A stretch of 64,000 bases of DNA from Rivularia sp. PCC 7116 (GTDB lineage: Bacteria; Cyanobacteriota; Cyanobacteriia; Cyanobacteriales; Nostocaceae), in contig NC_019678.1 in NCBI RefSeq assembly GCF_000316665.1, forward strand, positions 7,349,001 to 7,413,000, written 5' to 3'. The notes under the pieces were generated by a model. That model was given only the letters and a program-made list of their open reading frames with translations. It did not search any database and was not told the DNA's origin. The position numbers and the translations under genes are program-made. Of this stretch, positions 37,292 through 46,502 are shown one piece after another (position 1 is the first letter of the stretch; each line of letters opens with the position of its first letter).

Positions 37292-37836
37292 ACTATGAAA
37301 ACAGCTAAAAGGCAAGATGTGTAAGGTACCGAGAGTGTTTCAAATTACTTGGTTTTAGTCAATAAATGTCAAGCAATGTAAAGGATTTAAAAGGAAAGTC
37401 ACATAAACCGGTTTTGTAAAAAATCCAATGCTAATTTGAATATATAGATCGATGTATATAGCTTAATGTTTTGGGGAGGAATTCTCTGCAATCGTCGTAG
37501 CGCTTTCTTAAAAGTCGGAATTACACAGCCTATGGCGTGAAACCCAGCTTTTTGATTGGGTAAACTTCCAAGAAAATTTGTTTAGTAGTCTATGAAAAGC
37601 ACGTTTGGTAAGCCTCCTCGTAACTATTATAAAGTTGTTGGGGAAGTTAGGCTTTTGTATAACCAGTTAGAGTAAGCAAGTCATACCGATTAAACCGGAA
37701 TCTAACTTAAATTCGAGAAAATTTCGCATTAACCTTAGAATCGTTTTATAAGTAAACGTTTCACAGCTTAACTAACCGTAAATTTTCGTTCAATCATTCT
37801 TTATACCAAATAAAATATTCAAGCGGGAGAGTTTTC
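37292..37836. other. Intergenic; probable long leader of hpf/lrtA
   Basis: About 545 bases lie between the divergent lipB and hpf genes. lrtA of Synechococcus is known for a long untranslated leader. Here a small stem ACCCA/TGGGT near 37549-37563 and a GCGGGAGA ribosome-binding site at 37823-37830 are the only visible features. I see no gene. Confidence 0.45.
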
Positions 37837-38502
37837 ATGAAGCTTGTTATCCACGGCAAAAATATCGAAATCACGGATGCAATTCGGGAATACGTGCATC
37901 AGAAGATCGAAAAAGCTGCAAATCATTTTCATCATATTACCAACGAAGTGGATGTACATTTAAGCGTAGCTAAGAATCCCCGAATTAATCCCAACCAGAC
38001 AGCGGAAGTAACGATTTACGCGAATGGTAACATTATCCGTGCCGAGGAGAGCAGTGAAAATTTATATGCCAGTATTGATTTAGTTGCAAACAAAATTGCT
38101 CGTCAATTACGAAAATACAAAGAGCGACGACGAGATAAGAAAATCCACGATCGCACTAATAATATTGAGGAAATAATTCCAGAAGAAATGGTGACGGATT
38201 TAATTGGCGATCGCACTCCCGAATTACCTGAAGAAGTAGTGCGTACCAAATATTTTGCCATGCCACCGATGACTGTTTCCCAAGCTTTAGAGCAGTTGCG
38301 ATTGGTGGGACACGATTTTTATATGTTCCATAACAGCGAAACAGACGAGATAAATGTAATTTACGAACGCAACCACGGTGGCTATGGTGTAATCCAAGCC
38401 CGCCACCCCAATTATTCCAACGGAAATGGAAATGGGAATGGCAGCGTTAAAACGTCTCACGGTAACTTTAACATGCCCGCAAAATTAAACTCTAATCATT
38501 AA
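37837..38502 (+). CDS. hpf: Ribosome hibernation promoting factor, long form (LrtA)
   Basis: The long-form HPF dimerises 70S ribosomes into inactive 100S particles in the dark or under starvation. The N-terminal YfiA-like domain (about 1-105) has [33 protein letters not shown] and [20 protein letters not shown] split normally. The C-terminal dimerisation domain (about 135-190) has [19 protein letters not shown] and [23 protein letters not shown]-rich tail (NGNGNGNGS) ends the protein. The known cyanobacterial homologue is light-repressed (lrtA). ATG with a good ribosome-binding site. Confidence 0.95.
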   Translation: MKLVIHGKNIEITDAIREYVHQKIEKAANHFHHITNEVDVHLSVAKNPRINPNQTAEVTIYANGNIIRAEESSENLYASIDLVANKIARQLRKYKERRRDKKIHDRTNNIEEIIPEEMVTDLIGDRTPELPEEVVRTKYFAMPPMTVSQALEQLRLVGHDFYMFHNSETDEINVIYERNHGGYGVIQARHPNYSNGNGNGNGSVKTSHGNFNMPAKLNSNH

Positions 38503-38907
38503 GCCTCAAAGGTAAAATCAGAAACTAATTGGAGGATAAATAGAAAAAATCTAACTCAAGATAAACCTAAAAACAAATATTACAGCACTTGCTCTTTCTC
38601 CCGCGAGTGCTTTAGCGGTACGGGCAATATACAAGATGCCTGTGCCGCTATCCGTTTATTTAGTTATCAGCGATAAAATCCCAAGCAGTATATCAAGCTG
38701 TATTATTCACATTTGAAAATAACTTAGCAGCACAAGCGGTATATATACGAATAGGTTTTCAACAAGCTGGTGGAGAATATAGTTTGTTGCTATTTCAAGA
38801 TTCTTCAGAATAAATTAAATAATTTTGTATTCATCTAAATATATTTGGGAACTATAAGAATAAGGTATTTTGCCAAAATATCTCAGATATCTTAAATATA
38901 TGAATAA
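38503..38907 (+). other. Intergenic with probable gene scraps (GNAT-like and possibly Sua5-like)
   Basis: The stretch 38685-38813 reads AVYQAVLFTFENNLAAQAVY then IRIGFQQAGGEYSLLLF, which resembles the C-terminus of a GNAT acetyltransferase (NLAAQxVYxRxGF). Just before it, in another frame (about 38577-38708), SPASALAVRAIYKMPVPLSV resembles part of a Sua5/YrdC protein, but less convincingly. Neither has a full domain or a credible start. I read these as decayed fragments. Confidence 0.5.
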
Positions 38908-39141
38908 ATGAATCAAAACAATCAACCAAACCCAAAAAATGATAATCGCGCTCAATTTACTGCTCGTTTTGGCTGCGGTTTCATTTTTGGTATTTTCTTC
39001 GCATTCACTTTAGGATTTGTCGCTGATGCTCAAACATTTACTGCTTTATTAGGAATAATATTTGTATCGGCAGTCATATGTGGTTTATTATCTGCGGCTT
39101 TTGGCGATAAATTTTGGCATTGGCTTCGTTTTTGGATATAA
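38908..39141 (+). CDS. Small membrane protein, 77 residues
   Basis: An asparagine-rich hydrophilic start (about 15 residues) is followed by two membrane helices (about 20-41 and 45-66: FGCGFIFGIFFAFTLGFVAD; ALLGIIFVSAVICGLLSAAF), ending in an aromatic tail (WHWLRFWI). Unknown function; it resembles small cyanobacterial membrane proteins. ATG at 38908. The next small gene starts 35 bases on, same strand. Confidence 0.65.
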   Translation: MNQNNQPNPKNDNRAQFTARFGCGFIFGIFFAFTLGFVADAQTFTALLGIIFVSAVICGLLSAAFGDKFWHWLRFWI

Positions 39142-39176
39142 CATTAATTTGAATGGGAAAATATTAGTATAAAAAA

Positions 39177-39407
39177 ATGTCCTTAGAACCTTGTAAAGTT
39201 TGCGGTGTTCTCAACAGTAGTGAAGAAGAAATTTGTCTTAGCTGCGGTTTTCCCACAAAGGGACGAAAAAGACCGGTAATATTTCAAGTAGCTGCCGTTA
39301 TTCTTGTCTTAGCTTTTCTAATTCCTGTAATTACAACCTTAATTAGTTTAATTAAACCGCAGCAACAGCAACTGCCAACTAATACAAAAACATCTTGGAT
39401 GAATTAA
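39177..39407 (+). CDS. Small zinc-ribbon membrane protein, 76 residues
   Basis: Two CxxC pairs at the N-terminus (CKVCGVLNSSEEEICLSCGF) form a zinc ribbon. A membrane helix follows (about 33-58, VIFQVAAVILVLAFLIPVIT) and a short glutamine-rich tail. Function unknown. It follows the 77-residue membrane protein in the same direction; the two may be co-transcribed. Confidence 0.65.
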   Translation: MSLEPCKVCGVLNSSEEEICLSCGFPTKGRKRPVIFQVAAVILVLAFLIPVITTLISLIKPQQQQLPTNTKTSWMN

Positions 39408-39545
39408 AGAAGTTATTTTTAAAATACTAAGCTGCTAGGCATTTAACTTATATATTCATTTGGCATTGATTAATGGCTGCAATTCTTATTCCTTCTTGCT
39501 TCTTCCTTGCTATTGTGCATTAAAAATGCACAACAGCTTATCAAT

Positions 39546-39578
39546 CAAAAATCCCCACATTGCAAAAATTGCGGGGAT
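39546..39578 (-). terminator. dnaK terminator
   Basis: On the minus strand ATCCCC pairs with GGGGAT (plus-strand arms 39573-39578 and 39551-39556), with further inner GCAA/TTGC pairing, followed by TTTTTGATT. It lies about 50 bases beyond the dnaK stop and has the expected stem plus T-run. Confidence 0.75.
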
Positions 39579-39629
39579 AAAAAATACTATTTGAAATTGA
39601 GGTGAGTTTTTAGCTCACCAGTACAATAA

Positions 39630-41558
39630 CTACTTAGACTCTGTGAAGTCAGCATCAATTACATCATCACCAGCCGAAGCACCTGCATCTGCATCTCCAG
39701 TTGCACCGTTAGGAGCTTCACCACCGGGAGCAGCACCATCAGGAGCAGCACCACCAGCTTGCTGATACATATTGCTACCTACTGTAAACAATGCTTGTTG
39801 CAATTCTGGCATTACTTTTTGAATCTGCTCGTCGTCTTCCTTGGCAACAGCATCTTTCAAGTCTTTGACTAAACCTTCAATTTTGGTTTTGTCGTCTGCA
39901 GGAACTTTATCTCCCAATTCCTGGAGCTGCTTTTCTGCTTGATACGCCAAGGAATCAGCTTGGTTCTTACGGTCGATTTTTTCGCGACGTTCTTTATCAG
40001 TAGAAGAGAAGCTTTCTGCTTCGTTTACCATGCGTTCAACTTCGGTTTTATCCAAAGTAGAAGCACCGGTGATGCTAATGGATTGTTCCTTACCAGTACC
40101 TTTATCTTTAGCGGTAACGTTCAAGATACCGTTAGCATCGATATCGAAAACAACTTCAATTTGAGGTACTCCACGAGGTGCGGGAGGAATTCCATCTAAA
40201 CGGAAGGTTCCTAAACTCTTGTTGTCGTTGGACATTTCACGCTCACCTTGGAGTACGTGAATTTCTACGTTGGTTTGTCCGTCTACAGCAGTAGAGAATA
40301 CTTCCGATTTTTTGGTGGGAATAGTTGTGTTGCGAGGAATAATTTTGGTCATTACTCCACCGAGGGTTTCTACACCCAAACTCAACGGACTTACGTCTAA
40401 GAGCAAGATTCCGGTAACTTCACCAGAAAGTACACCAGCTTGAATTGCAGCACCAACAGCTACAACTTCGTCTGGGTTAACGCTTTGGTTGGGGTCTTTT
40501 CCTAATACGCGCTTAACTACTTCTTGTACTGCGGGAATACGGGTAGAACCACCAACTAGTACGATTTCGTCAATATTTTCTTTGCTTAATTTTGCGTCGC
40601 GCAATGCATTTTCAACCGGAATGCGACTGCGATCGATTAAATCCGAGCAAATTTCTTCAAACTGAGCGCGAGTCATGGTTGTATCCAAGTGCTTTGGACC
40701 ATCCTGAGTTGCGGTAATAAATGGTAGGTTAATTTCAGTTTGGGTAACGCTAGAAAGTTCGATTTTAGCTTTTTCAGCAGCTTCAGTTAAACGTTGTAAA
40801 GCTTGCTTATCTTTGCGTAAATCAATACCTTCTTGCTTTTGGAAATCTTCAGCTAAATAATCAACAATCTTTTTATCAAAGTCATCACCACCAAGGTGGG
40901 TATCACCTGAAGTCGAAAGTACTTCAAATACACCGTCACCAACTTCTAAGATAGATACGTCGAAGGTACCACCACCAAGGTCAAATACCAAGATAGTTTC
41001 GTTGCTCTTCTTATCTAAACCATAAGCCAAAGAAGCAGCGGTAGGTTCGTTGATAATCCGCAATACTTCAATACCGGCAATCTTACCAGCGTCTTTGGTT
41101 GCTTGACGCTGAGAATCGTTAAAGTATGCAGGAACGGTAATAACTGCTTGAGTGATGGTTTCGCCAGTATACTTACTAGCGTCGTCTACTAACTTACGAA
41201 GAACTTGCGAAGAGATTTCTTCTGGAGCGAACTGTTTACCAGCTTGGGGACAATCAAGCTTAACGTTGCCGTTGCCGTCACGAACAACTTTATAAGAAAC
41301 TTCGGTTGCTTCGTGAGTAATTTCTTCGTGCTTGCGTCCCAAAAAGCGCTTAACCGAGTAAAAAGTATTCTCGGGATTCATTACCGCTTGACGTTTAGCG
41401 ATTTGTCCTACGAGGCGATCGCCATTTTTAGCGAAAGCAACAACACTAGGTGTGGTGCGAAAACCTTCAGCATTAGCAATAACCGTGGGCTTACCACCTT
41501 CCATTACTGCTACGCAAGAATTAGTTGTACCTAAGTCAATTCCAACTACTTTTGCCAT
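39630..41558 (-). CDS. dnaK: Chaperone DnaK (Hsp70)
   Basis: Hsp70 is an ATP-driven folding chaperone that works with DnaJ and GrpE. The 642-residue protein is full length: ATPase motif [17 protein letters not shown] at the start, [62 protein letters not shown], then the substrate domain [14 protein letters not shown]-rich flexible tail ends in [11 protein letters not shown]. The ATG at 41558 fits. A grpE or dnaJ does not neighbour it, so this is one of the separately located dnaK genes usual in cyanobacteria. A 350-base leader precedes it. Confidence 0.97.
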   Translation of the reverse strand: MAKVVGIDLGTTNSCVAVMEGGKPTVIANAEGFRTTPSVVAFAKNGDRLVGQIAKRQAVMNPENTFYSVKRFLGRKHEEITHEATEVSYKVVRDGNGNVKLDCPQAGKQFAPEEISSQVLRKLVDDASKYTGETITQAVITVPAYFNDSQRQATKDAGKIAGIEVLRIINEPTAASLAYGLDKKSNETILVFDLGGGTFDVSILEVGDGVFEVLSTSGDTHLGGDDFDKKIVDYLAEDFQKQEGIDLRKDKQALQRLTEAAEKAKIELSSVTQTEINLPFITATQDGPKHLDTTMTRAQFEEICSDLIDRSRIPVENALRDAKLSKENIDEIVLVGGSTRIPAVQEVVKRVLGKDPNQSVNPDEVVAVGAAIQAGVLSGEVTGILLLDVSPLSLGVETLGGVMTKIIPRNTTIPTKKSEVFSTAVDGQTNVEIHVLQGEREMSNDNKSLGTFRLDGIPPAPRGVPQIEVVFDIDANGILNVTAKDKGTGKEQSISITGASTLDKTEVERMVNEAESFSSTDKERREKIDRKNQADSLAYQAEKQLQELGDKVPADDKTKIEGLVKDLKDAVAKEDDEQIQKVMPELQQALFTVGSNMYQQAGGAAPDGAAPGGEAPNGATGDADAGASAGDDVIDADFTESK

Positions 41559-41973
41559 TTTATTTTTGGCTCCGTATAACTACAAAAACAATGAATGAGA
41601 ATATAAAAGATTTAATTTTGAGGTAACTGGCTCTTAAAAGCAACCACTAAAGGCATCAATATGAAAGCGCTTGTTGAGCATTGAGCCACTGGCTATCCTA
41701 TTTACACTGTTATATATACTGAGCCTGTGCAGCCAGTGAATGAAGGGTGGTTTCCCGAACCCGTAATTGGACGGTTATGCAACAATCCAGTGTTGATGGC
41801 TCAATCAGTGTTTGCTTGCACAATGACTAATGTATGAGAATTAATACTATGAGTAATTCGGGTGAACCGTAACATTAATGTGGTGTTTGCCGTCTTTTAA
41901 GAGAAAATAGGGTTTATTGTTGCTTAAAAAAGATTCAAGTAGCAGCATTTTTCTCTTTTTAACAGCAATCAGT
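41559..41973. promoter_or_regulatory. Upstream region of dnaK with nested inverted repeats
   Basis: Two spaced inverted repeats are nested: ATTGAGCCA (41680-41688) with TGGCTCAAT (41797-41805), and CACTGGCT (41687-41694) with AGCCAGTG (41731-41738). They share the CA at 41687-41688, so they could form alternative structures in the dnaK leader or its DNA. I see no CIRCE element. The Rpn-type pseudogene begins at 41974 on the other strand, so any operator could also serve that. Confidence 0.45.
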
Positions 41974-42923
41974 GTGAAAACAGACAGCATTTTCTACCGT
42001 CTTTTTAAAGAATTCCCCAGCATCTTTTTTGAATTAATTGGTGATTTACCTCAAACAGCAGATGTTTACGAATTCTCATCTGTCGAAATCAAACAAACAG
42101 CATTCTGAATTGATGGGGTTTTTCTACCCACTCAAGGAGAAGAAAATCCGATTTATTTTGTAGAAGTTCAATTTCAAACCGATGAAGAAATTTATTCAAG
42201 ACTATTCTCTGAAGTATTTTTATACCTCCGTCAAAACAAAACTAAAAATCCTTGGCGGGGAATAGTAATCTATCCCAGTCGCTGTATAGATACAGCAGAT
42301 ACGAATCATTACAGCGAATTCTTTCACAGCGGGCGTGTAAATAGAATTTATCTTGATGAATTAGGGGAGACAACATCCTTAGCAGTCGGAATTGCTACCA
42401 TAAAACTAATAATTGAAGATGAAAATACATCTATAGGAATCCGTTTTGAATATTGAAAAAATCTAGGTATTTGTAGGGTGTGTTACGACGCTAGTCTAAC
42501 GCACCGAAACCCTTATATCATGGTGCGTTGCGCTTCGCGACAACACACCCTACGTATATTTCAAAAATCAATTAGGATTCCTATATCGTCGCAGCAAAAG
42601 ATTTAATTGCAAGAACCCAGCAAGAAATCAATACCGAACAGCAGCAAAAACAGTTATTAGAATTGATAGAGACAATTTTAGTTTATAAGTTTCCCCGAAT
42701 GAATAGAAAGGAGATGGAAGCAATGTTTGGATTAAGCGATTTAAAACAAACCCGAGTTTATCAAGAAGGAGTTGAAGAAGGAAAAGAAGAAGGAAGACAA
42801 GAAGGGCGTATTGAATCTATACCTAGATTATTAAAATTGGGTTTAAGTATAGAACAAATTGCCCAAGGTTTAGATTTGGATTTAAAAGTAGTTAAAAAAC
42901 AAGTTGAAAATCAAGATCAATAA
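41974..42923 (+). pseudogene. Rpn/DUF2887-type nuclease-transposase-like gene, broken
   Basis: The frame starts GTG at 41974 (KTDSIFYRLFKEFPSIFFEL) and matches the Rpn family of PD-(D/E)xK recombination-promoting nucleases. It continues with IDGVFLP, PIYFVEVQFQTDEEIYSRL with the nuclease EVQ core, and WRGIVIYPSR. It is broken twice. A TGA at 42106-42108 falls where relatives have arginine (F-R-I-D-G), consistent with CGA to TGA. A 150-bp mobile element lies at 42434-42583. Past the element the frame resumes with VAAKDLIARTQQEI, LLELIETILVYKF and an E/G-rich coiled tail (EEGKEEGRQEGR) typical of the family's C-terminus. Confidence 0.9.
42434..42583. mobile_element. MITE-like hairpin element, family B (150 bp), inside the Rpn gene
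   Basis: The ends TAGGAATCC (42434-42442) and GGATTCCTA (42575-42583) are perfect 9-bp inverted repeats, flanked on each side by TA (42432-42433 and 42584-42585), the duplication expected for Tc1/mariner/IS630-type insertion. Inner pairings GTAGGGTGTGTT with AACACACCCTAC (42473-42484, 42542-42553) and AACGCACC with GGTGCGTT (42498-42505, 42522-42529) make it nearly one long hairpin. It has no coding capacity. Removing it with one TA copy rejoins the host frame exactly. Confidence 0.92.
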
Positions 42924-42940
42924 TTTATTCCTAATCCCCA

Positions 42941-43966
42941 ATGCCCAATTCCCATTTTTCCCCAGAACTAAAAACTAAACTTTCAACTCCTTTAAAAATT
43001 GGCTCGGTAGAAGTTAACAGCCGAGTTTTACAATCGCCCCTTTCTGGCGTGACTGACATGGTATTTCGGCGTTTGGTACGTCGCTACGCACCCGATTCAA
43101 TGATGTATACCGAAATGGTTCATGCTTCGGGTTTAGCTCATGTCAAAGAATTACCCAAGGTTATGGATGTTGATGTAAACGAACGTCCTATAAGCATTCA
43201 GTTGTTTGACTGTCGTCCGGATTTTCTCGCCCAAGCTGCTCAAAAAGCAGTAGCAGAAGGGGCAGATACGATTGATATAAATATGGGTTGCCCGGTAAAC
43301 AAAGTTACCCGAAAAGGCGGTGGTTCTTCTTTATTAAGGCAGCCAGAAGTTGCAGAAGCAATAGTTAAAGAAGTTGTCGGTGCGGTAGATATTCCCGTAA
43401 CAGTAAAAACTCGTATCGGTTGGGACGATGCGGAAATTACTATTATTGATTTTGCTAAAAGAATGCAGGATGTAGGAGCGCAAATGATTACTATTCATGG
43501 GCGTACTCGCGCTCAAGGATACAATGGTAACGCTCGCTGGGAATGGATTGCTCAAGTTAAAGAGGTGCTTGATATTCCAGTAATTGCCAATGGAGATATT
43601 TTTTCTGTTGAATCAGCAATTAAATGTTTGGAAATAACTGGTGCTGATGGGGTAATGTGTTCGAGAGGTACTTTGGGCTATCCGTTTTTAGTAGGAGAAA
43701 TTGATTATTTTCTTAAAACAGGAGAAAAGTTATCTCCCCCAACAACTATTCAACGTCTGGAATGCGCGAAGGAACATTTAAGAGCTTTGTGGGAATACAA
43801 AGGAAATAGGGGGATTTATCAAGCGCGTAAACATATGGCTTGGTATGCAAAGGGTTTTGAAGGTGCTGCGGAATTACGACAGCAATTTAATCAAGTGGAA
43901 ACGGTTTTAGAAGGGGAAAAATTAATTAATCTAGCAATAGAAAATCTGATGATAGGTAATGGGTAA
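42941..43966 (+). CDS. tRNA-dihydrouridine synthase
   Basis: This FMN-dependent Dus enzyme reduces uridines in the tRNA D-loop. The TIM-barrel motifs are VLQSPLSGVTDMVFRRLVRR, NMGCPVNKVTRKGGGSSLL with catalytic C117, VTVKTRIGWDD, ITIHGRTRAQGYNG and IANGDI. The 341-residue length and C-terminal helical domain are normal. The apparent start codon ATG at 42941 lies inside a CCCAATGCCCAATTCCC heptamer-like stretch, and the last residues (IGNG) plus the TAA come from GGGTAAT repeats. Both ends of the gene thus look reshaped by repeats. Which Dus subtype (DusB-like is likely) is not certain. Confidence 0.92.
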   Translation: MPNSHFSPELKTKLSTPLKIGSVEVNSRVLQSPLSGVTDMVFRRLVRRYAPDSMMYTEMVHASGLAHVKELPKVMDVDVNERPISIQLFDCRPDFLAQAAQKAVAEGADTIDINMGCPVNKVTRKGGGSSLLRQPEVAEAIVKEVVGAVDIPVTVKTRIGWDDAEITIIDFAKRMQDVGAQMITIHGRTRAQGYNGNARWEWIAQVKEVLDIPVIANGDIFSVESAIKCLEITGADGVMCSRGTLGYPFLVGEIDYFLKTGEKLSPPTTIQRLECAKEHLRALWEYKGNRGIYQARKHMAWYAKGFEGAAELRQQFNQVETVLEGEKLINLAIENLMIGNG

Positions 43967-44006
43967 TGGGTAATTGGTAATATTTCTACTTTCTAAAAAT
44001 AAAAAA

Positions 44007-44033
44007 TAGAGATGCAGTACTTCTGTATCTCTA
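44007..44033. terminator. Hairpin between convergent dus and J-domain genes
   Basis: TAGAGATGCAG (44007-44017) pairs with CTGTATCTCTA (44023-44033) with one G-T pair around a 5-base loop. It lies 40 bases after the dus stop and 45 bases before the J-domain gene's stop, so it may end both transcripts. It is flanked by an A-run on the left (a T-run for the minus strand). Confidence 0.7.
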
Positions 44034-44078
44034 CTTCCCAAAATAAAAATTTCTAATCCAAAAATCTTTTTCAAAAGC

Positions 44079-45140
44079 TTAAAATTCCTCAAATTCCCCA
44101 AACATCTCCTCAAAAAGCTCGTCAATTATTTCTTGATTTCTTTGTTGTAAAACTGGTGGTCCGGCAAGAAAATCTTTAATGGTAATTTTTTTATCTCTAA
44201 AGTTTTTTACAAAGTTACAAATTGAAGAAATCACTTCTATTTCGGATTCTACTTGTTCTACGGTTTGAGAAATCGGATCTATTCCTTCTTTAACAGCTTT
44301 CCGATAACCAGAAACCATCTGCCCTTCATTGGTATTCTTTGCCATTCTCAACTCACTTTTTAAGTTTTCATATTGGCTTTTTAGAAAATCATTATGCTGT
44401 TCCAATTTATTGCATTTTCTAGTTAAATCGTCTTCGCTGTTAATTGAAAAAGATTCTTCAACCTGATGTAATTTTTCGATTTCCAGCAATCGAGCCAAGT
44501 CACCTTCTTGGTAAGCTCTATTAATTTCTTTCATGATTTCTGTGTGGTGCATTTGGATATCGCTATCTGTCACTTTATCAGGATGAAATATCTCAGCTAA
44601 CCTTAAAAATGTTTGACGAATCTTCTTCGATTCAACTGTTTTATTCATAGGCGAAAAATCTTGTTGCTCTGCATGATATCTATGGCTATCATCATATTCG
44701 CCGCTATCTCGATCGGGATTATTGAAAAACTCATTTTCTTCTTCCCCTACAAAAAAATCTTCTTCAATATCACCATCTTGCGTCAGATTAAGTTTAACGC
44801 TAATTATTCCAGCGACTTGAAGACTTCGATAAACCTGTTCGATATTTTTTCTTGTCTGCTTTCCTAACTTCCGTGTAGTTAAAATTTCATCAAATAGCGA
44901 ATGTATTTCTTCATCTAAAGCTGCCATCTTTTGAAAACAAGGAGTACATCTGCTGTGTACTTCTGTGGCTACAGAACGCATTTGCTCAAGAAAGTTCTTC
45001 TGTTCGGTGCGTTTTTTCTTAATTTGCTTGAGCAACCACTGATGTTCTTTTTCCAAAGTTGCCAAACGTATGTGGAGAGAGGAAAGAGCAAGTGTGGTTG
45101 CTGATGAAAGCTTGGATGGGGGTGAAACACGTGTAGACAT
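44079..45140 (-). CDS. J-domain-containing coiled-coil protein
   Basis: The protein is mostly coiled coil with a J-like domain in the middle. The HPD motif (186-188 from this start) lies in LRLAEIFHPDKVTDSD, followed by a MKEINRAYQEGDLARLLEIE helix. This suggests it activates an Hsp70. An N-terminal coil (about 20-60) carries CTPC (65-68), a possible metal or disulfide pair. An acidic patch (about 125-150) and a C-terminal coil (about 240-290) follow. I prefer the ATG at 45140 (MSTRVSPPSK) to an upstream start that adds 23 unpatterned residues. Partner unknown; dnaK lies 3 kb away on the same strand. Confidence 0.8.
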   Translation of the reverse strand: MSTRVSPPSKLSSATTLALSSLHIRLATLEKEHQWLLKQIKKKRTEQKNFLEQMRSVATEVHSRCTPCFQKMAALDEEIHSLFDEILTTRKLGKQTRKNIEQVYRSLQVAGIISVKLNLTQDGDIEEDFFVGEEENEFFNNPDRDSGEYDDSHRYHAEQQDFSPMNKTVESKKIRQTFLRLAEIFHPDKVTDSDIQMHHTEIMKEINRAYQEGDLARLLEIEKLHQVEESFSINSEDDLTRKCNKLEQHNDFLKSQYENLKSELRMAKNTNEGQMVSGYRKAVKEGIDPISQTVEQVESEIEVISSICNFVKNFRDKKITIKDFLAGPPVLQQRNQEIIDELFEEMFGEFEEF

Positions 45141-45419
45141 AGAAATTATAGGTTGCTTCCAGGCTAATGTACCAATTAGAACTGCATTAGGGAAGTACTT
45201 TTTTGTCAATGCTGAATCGGTATAAGGAAGGGAAGTTTTTTTGTTAAATACCTTGGCTTACCTAAACCCAGCTTTTTAACTATTAGAGAAACCATATAAT
45301 GCCTTAAACTATGGGCTGCGATCGCGTTTCTCTGAAAACCATCGGGATTCATGAAATACATCAATATTCTTTATCTATCATATTTTGGGATACTTACAAT
45401 TTTCACCATTTACCCAAAA

Positions 45420-45623
45420 CTAATTAGCGTTATATATAAAAATTAATTCAATCTCTGACTCGTTTAAAGACAACAATATAGGTTCTTTACTATTGTCTAA
45501 GGTGTTGTCTATTAACCTTATTATCCAACGACCTGTTATATCTTCTGAAGCTTCAACTACACCATGAAAATCAAATACATATTTTGGATATAGTATTTTT
45601 ACTAAACTTCCTACCTGAATCAT
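45420..45623 (-). CDS. Small hypothetical protein, 67 residues (SH3-like?)
   Basis: Beta-rich sequence: MIQVGSLVKILYPK, FHGVVEASEDITGRWIIRLI and LLSLNESEIELIFI suggest a small SH3- or KOW-like barrel. No named family. ATG at 45623. The preceding gap (45141-45419, about 280 bases) is AT-rich with no other gene. Confidence 0.55.
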   Translation of the reverse strand: MIQVGSLVKILYPKYVFDFHGVVEASEDITGRWIIRLIDNTLDNSKEPILLSLNESEIELIFIYNAN

Positions 45624-45675
45624 ATATATAATTTATTTTATTTTATGATTTATTCGAGGCGATTAAAAATATTTT

Positions 45676-45888
45676 TTACTTTTGTGTAGGGAACCAATTT
45701 TCTGAAGCTTCTTTTAATTCAGTCAAGTTATATTGAGCTTTCCAACCACAATTAAAGCATTGGAATCCAAATGTACGGTTAGTTATATATTCACGATATT
45801 TTATTTTTACAGAACTACAGCATGGACATGCACCCCTGAGTACCAGTGACTTTAGTTCTTGCTCTGCTTCTTGATTGTTATCAAACAT
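45676..45888 (-). CDS. Small zinc-ribbon-like protein, 70 residues
   Basis: Two cysteine pairs, CPCC (21-24) and CFNC (44-47), can bind one zinc (GACPCCSSVKIKYREY...GFQCFNCGWKAQ). The surrounding helices are acidic. Family unknown. ATG at 45888. It lies 52 bases upstream of the 67-residue gene on the same strand, so the two may be one transcript. Confidence 0.6.
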   Translation of the reverse strand: MFDNNQEAEQELKSLVLRGACPCCSSVKIKYREYITNRTFGFQCFNCGWKAQYNLTELKEASENWFPTQK

Positions 45889-46502
45889 ATATTCACCCTT
45901 GAAGTTGCCATATGAATTTACCTATTTGTCTCTAATGGGGTGCAAGTAATTAATATAATTACTAGCCAATATAAATTGGGTATATATCTATAGGGCAATG
46001 GCATTGAGAGAATAAATCCATACCCTGACTTGTTTTCGGACTCGAAACTGAGAACACTGTGAGTAGCTCCTAGCCAGGAGGCTGAGAAAAAGTCAGTGCA
46101 TTAGTTAGGACTAAATAAGCGTGCCGATAAAGGTAAGTTTGAAAACATATATTATGATTTTTTTGCAATATCATCTACAAAAAAATATTTTTTAATTATT
46201 ATATTTTTTATCTAAATAAATTTACTGTCAAATAATTATCTAGCTCAAATCTACTGGCTTTTAAACTAATAAACTATAGTTTATTTGCTCATTTTAATAT
46301 ACTCTTTAATTTTGATAAGACAACATTAACTCTTCCATGCTCTCAAATTAAAATCATTAAAATAAAAACAGGAAGAGTTTTTCAATTTCAGCTTTGGGAA
46401 AAATTACTCGTTTTGATAAAATAATCTCCACTACAGCTTTCTTCAGTATTCAAGATTGCCATAATTATTTCTCGCATGTCAGTACGTTATCGTACTTTCG
46501 AT
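45889..46502. other. Intergenic with a candidate structured segment
   Basis: About 614 bases. Positions 46025-46031 (CTGACTT) pair with 46090-46096 (AAGTCAG), enclosing an inner CTCCT/AGGAG hairpin at about 46068-46081. Together with a GC content above the AT-rich surroundings, this could be a small structured RNA or a leader. It contains CTGAGA, but the rest of the TPP-riboswitch consensus is missing. The palindrome at 46482-46495 is listed separately. Confidence 0.45.
46482..46495. promoter_or_regulatory. GTACG-N4-CGTAC palindrome 1
   Basis: GTACGTTATCGTAC, with 5-base perfect arms around TTAT, lies 7 bases beyond the stop of the downstream Crp/Fnr gene. A near-identical palindrome follows the other Crp/Fnr gene. 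It could be an operator, a transcript-end structure, or a relic of the gene duplication. Confidence 0.55.

Noticed and set aside
42663-42923. Independent 86-residue gene
   Set aside because: In frame with the upstream Rpn fragment once the mobile element is removed; it is the C-terminal end of the same pseudogene.
46080-46100. TPP riboswitch
   Set aside because: CTGAGA is present but the paired THI-box consensus is missing and no thiamine gene follows.
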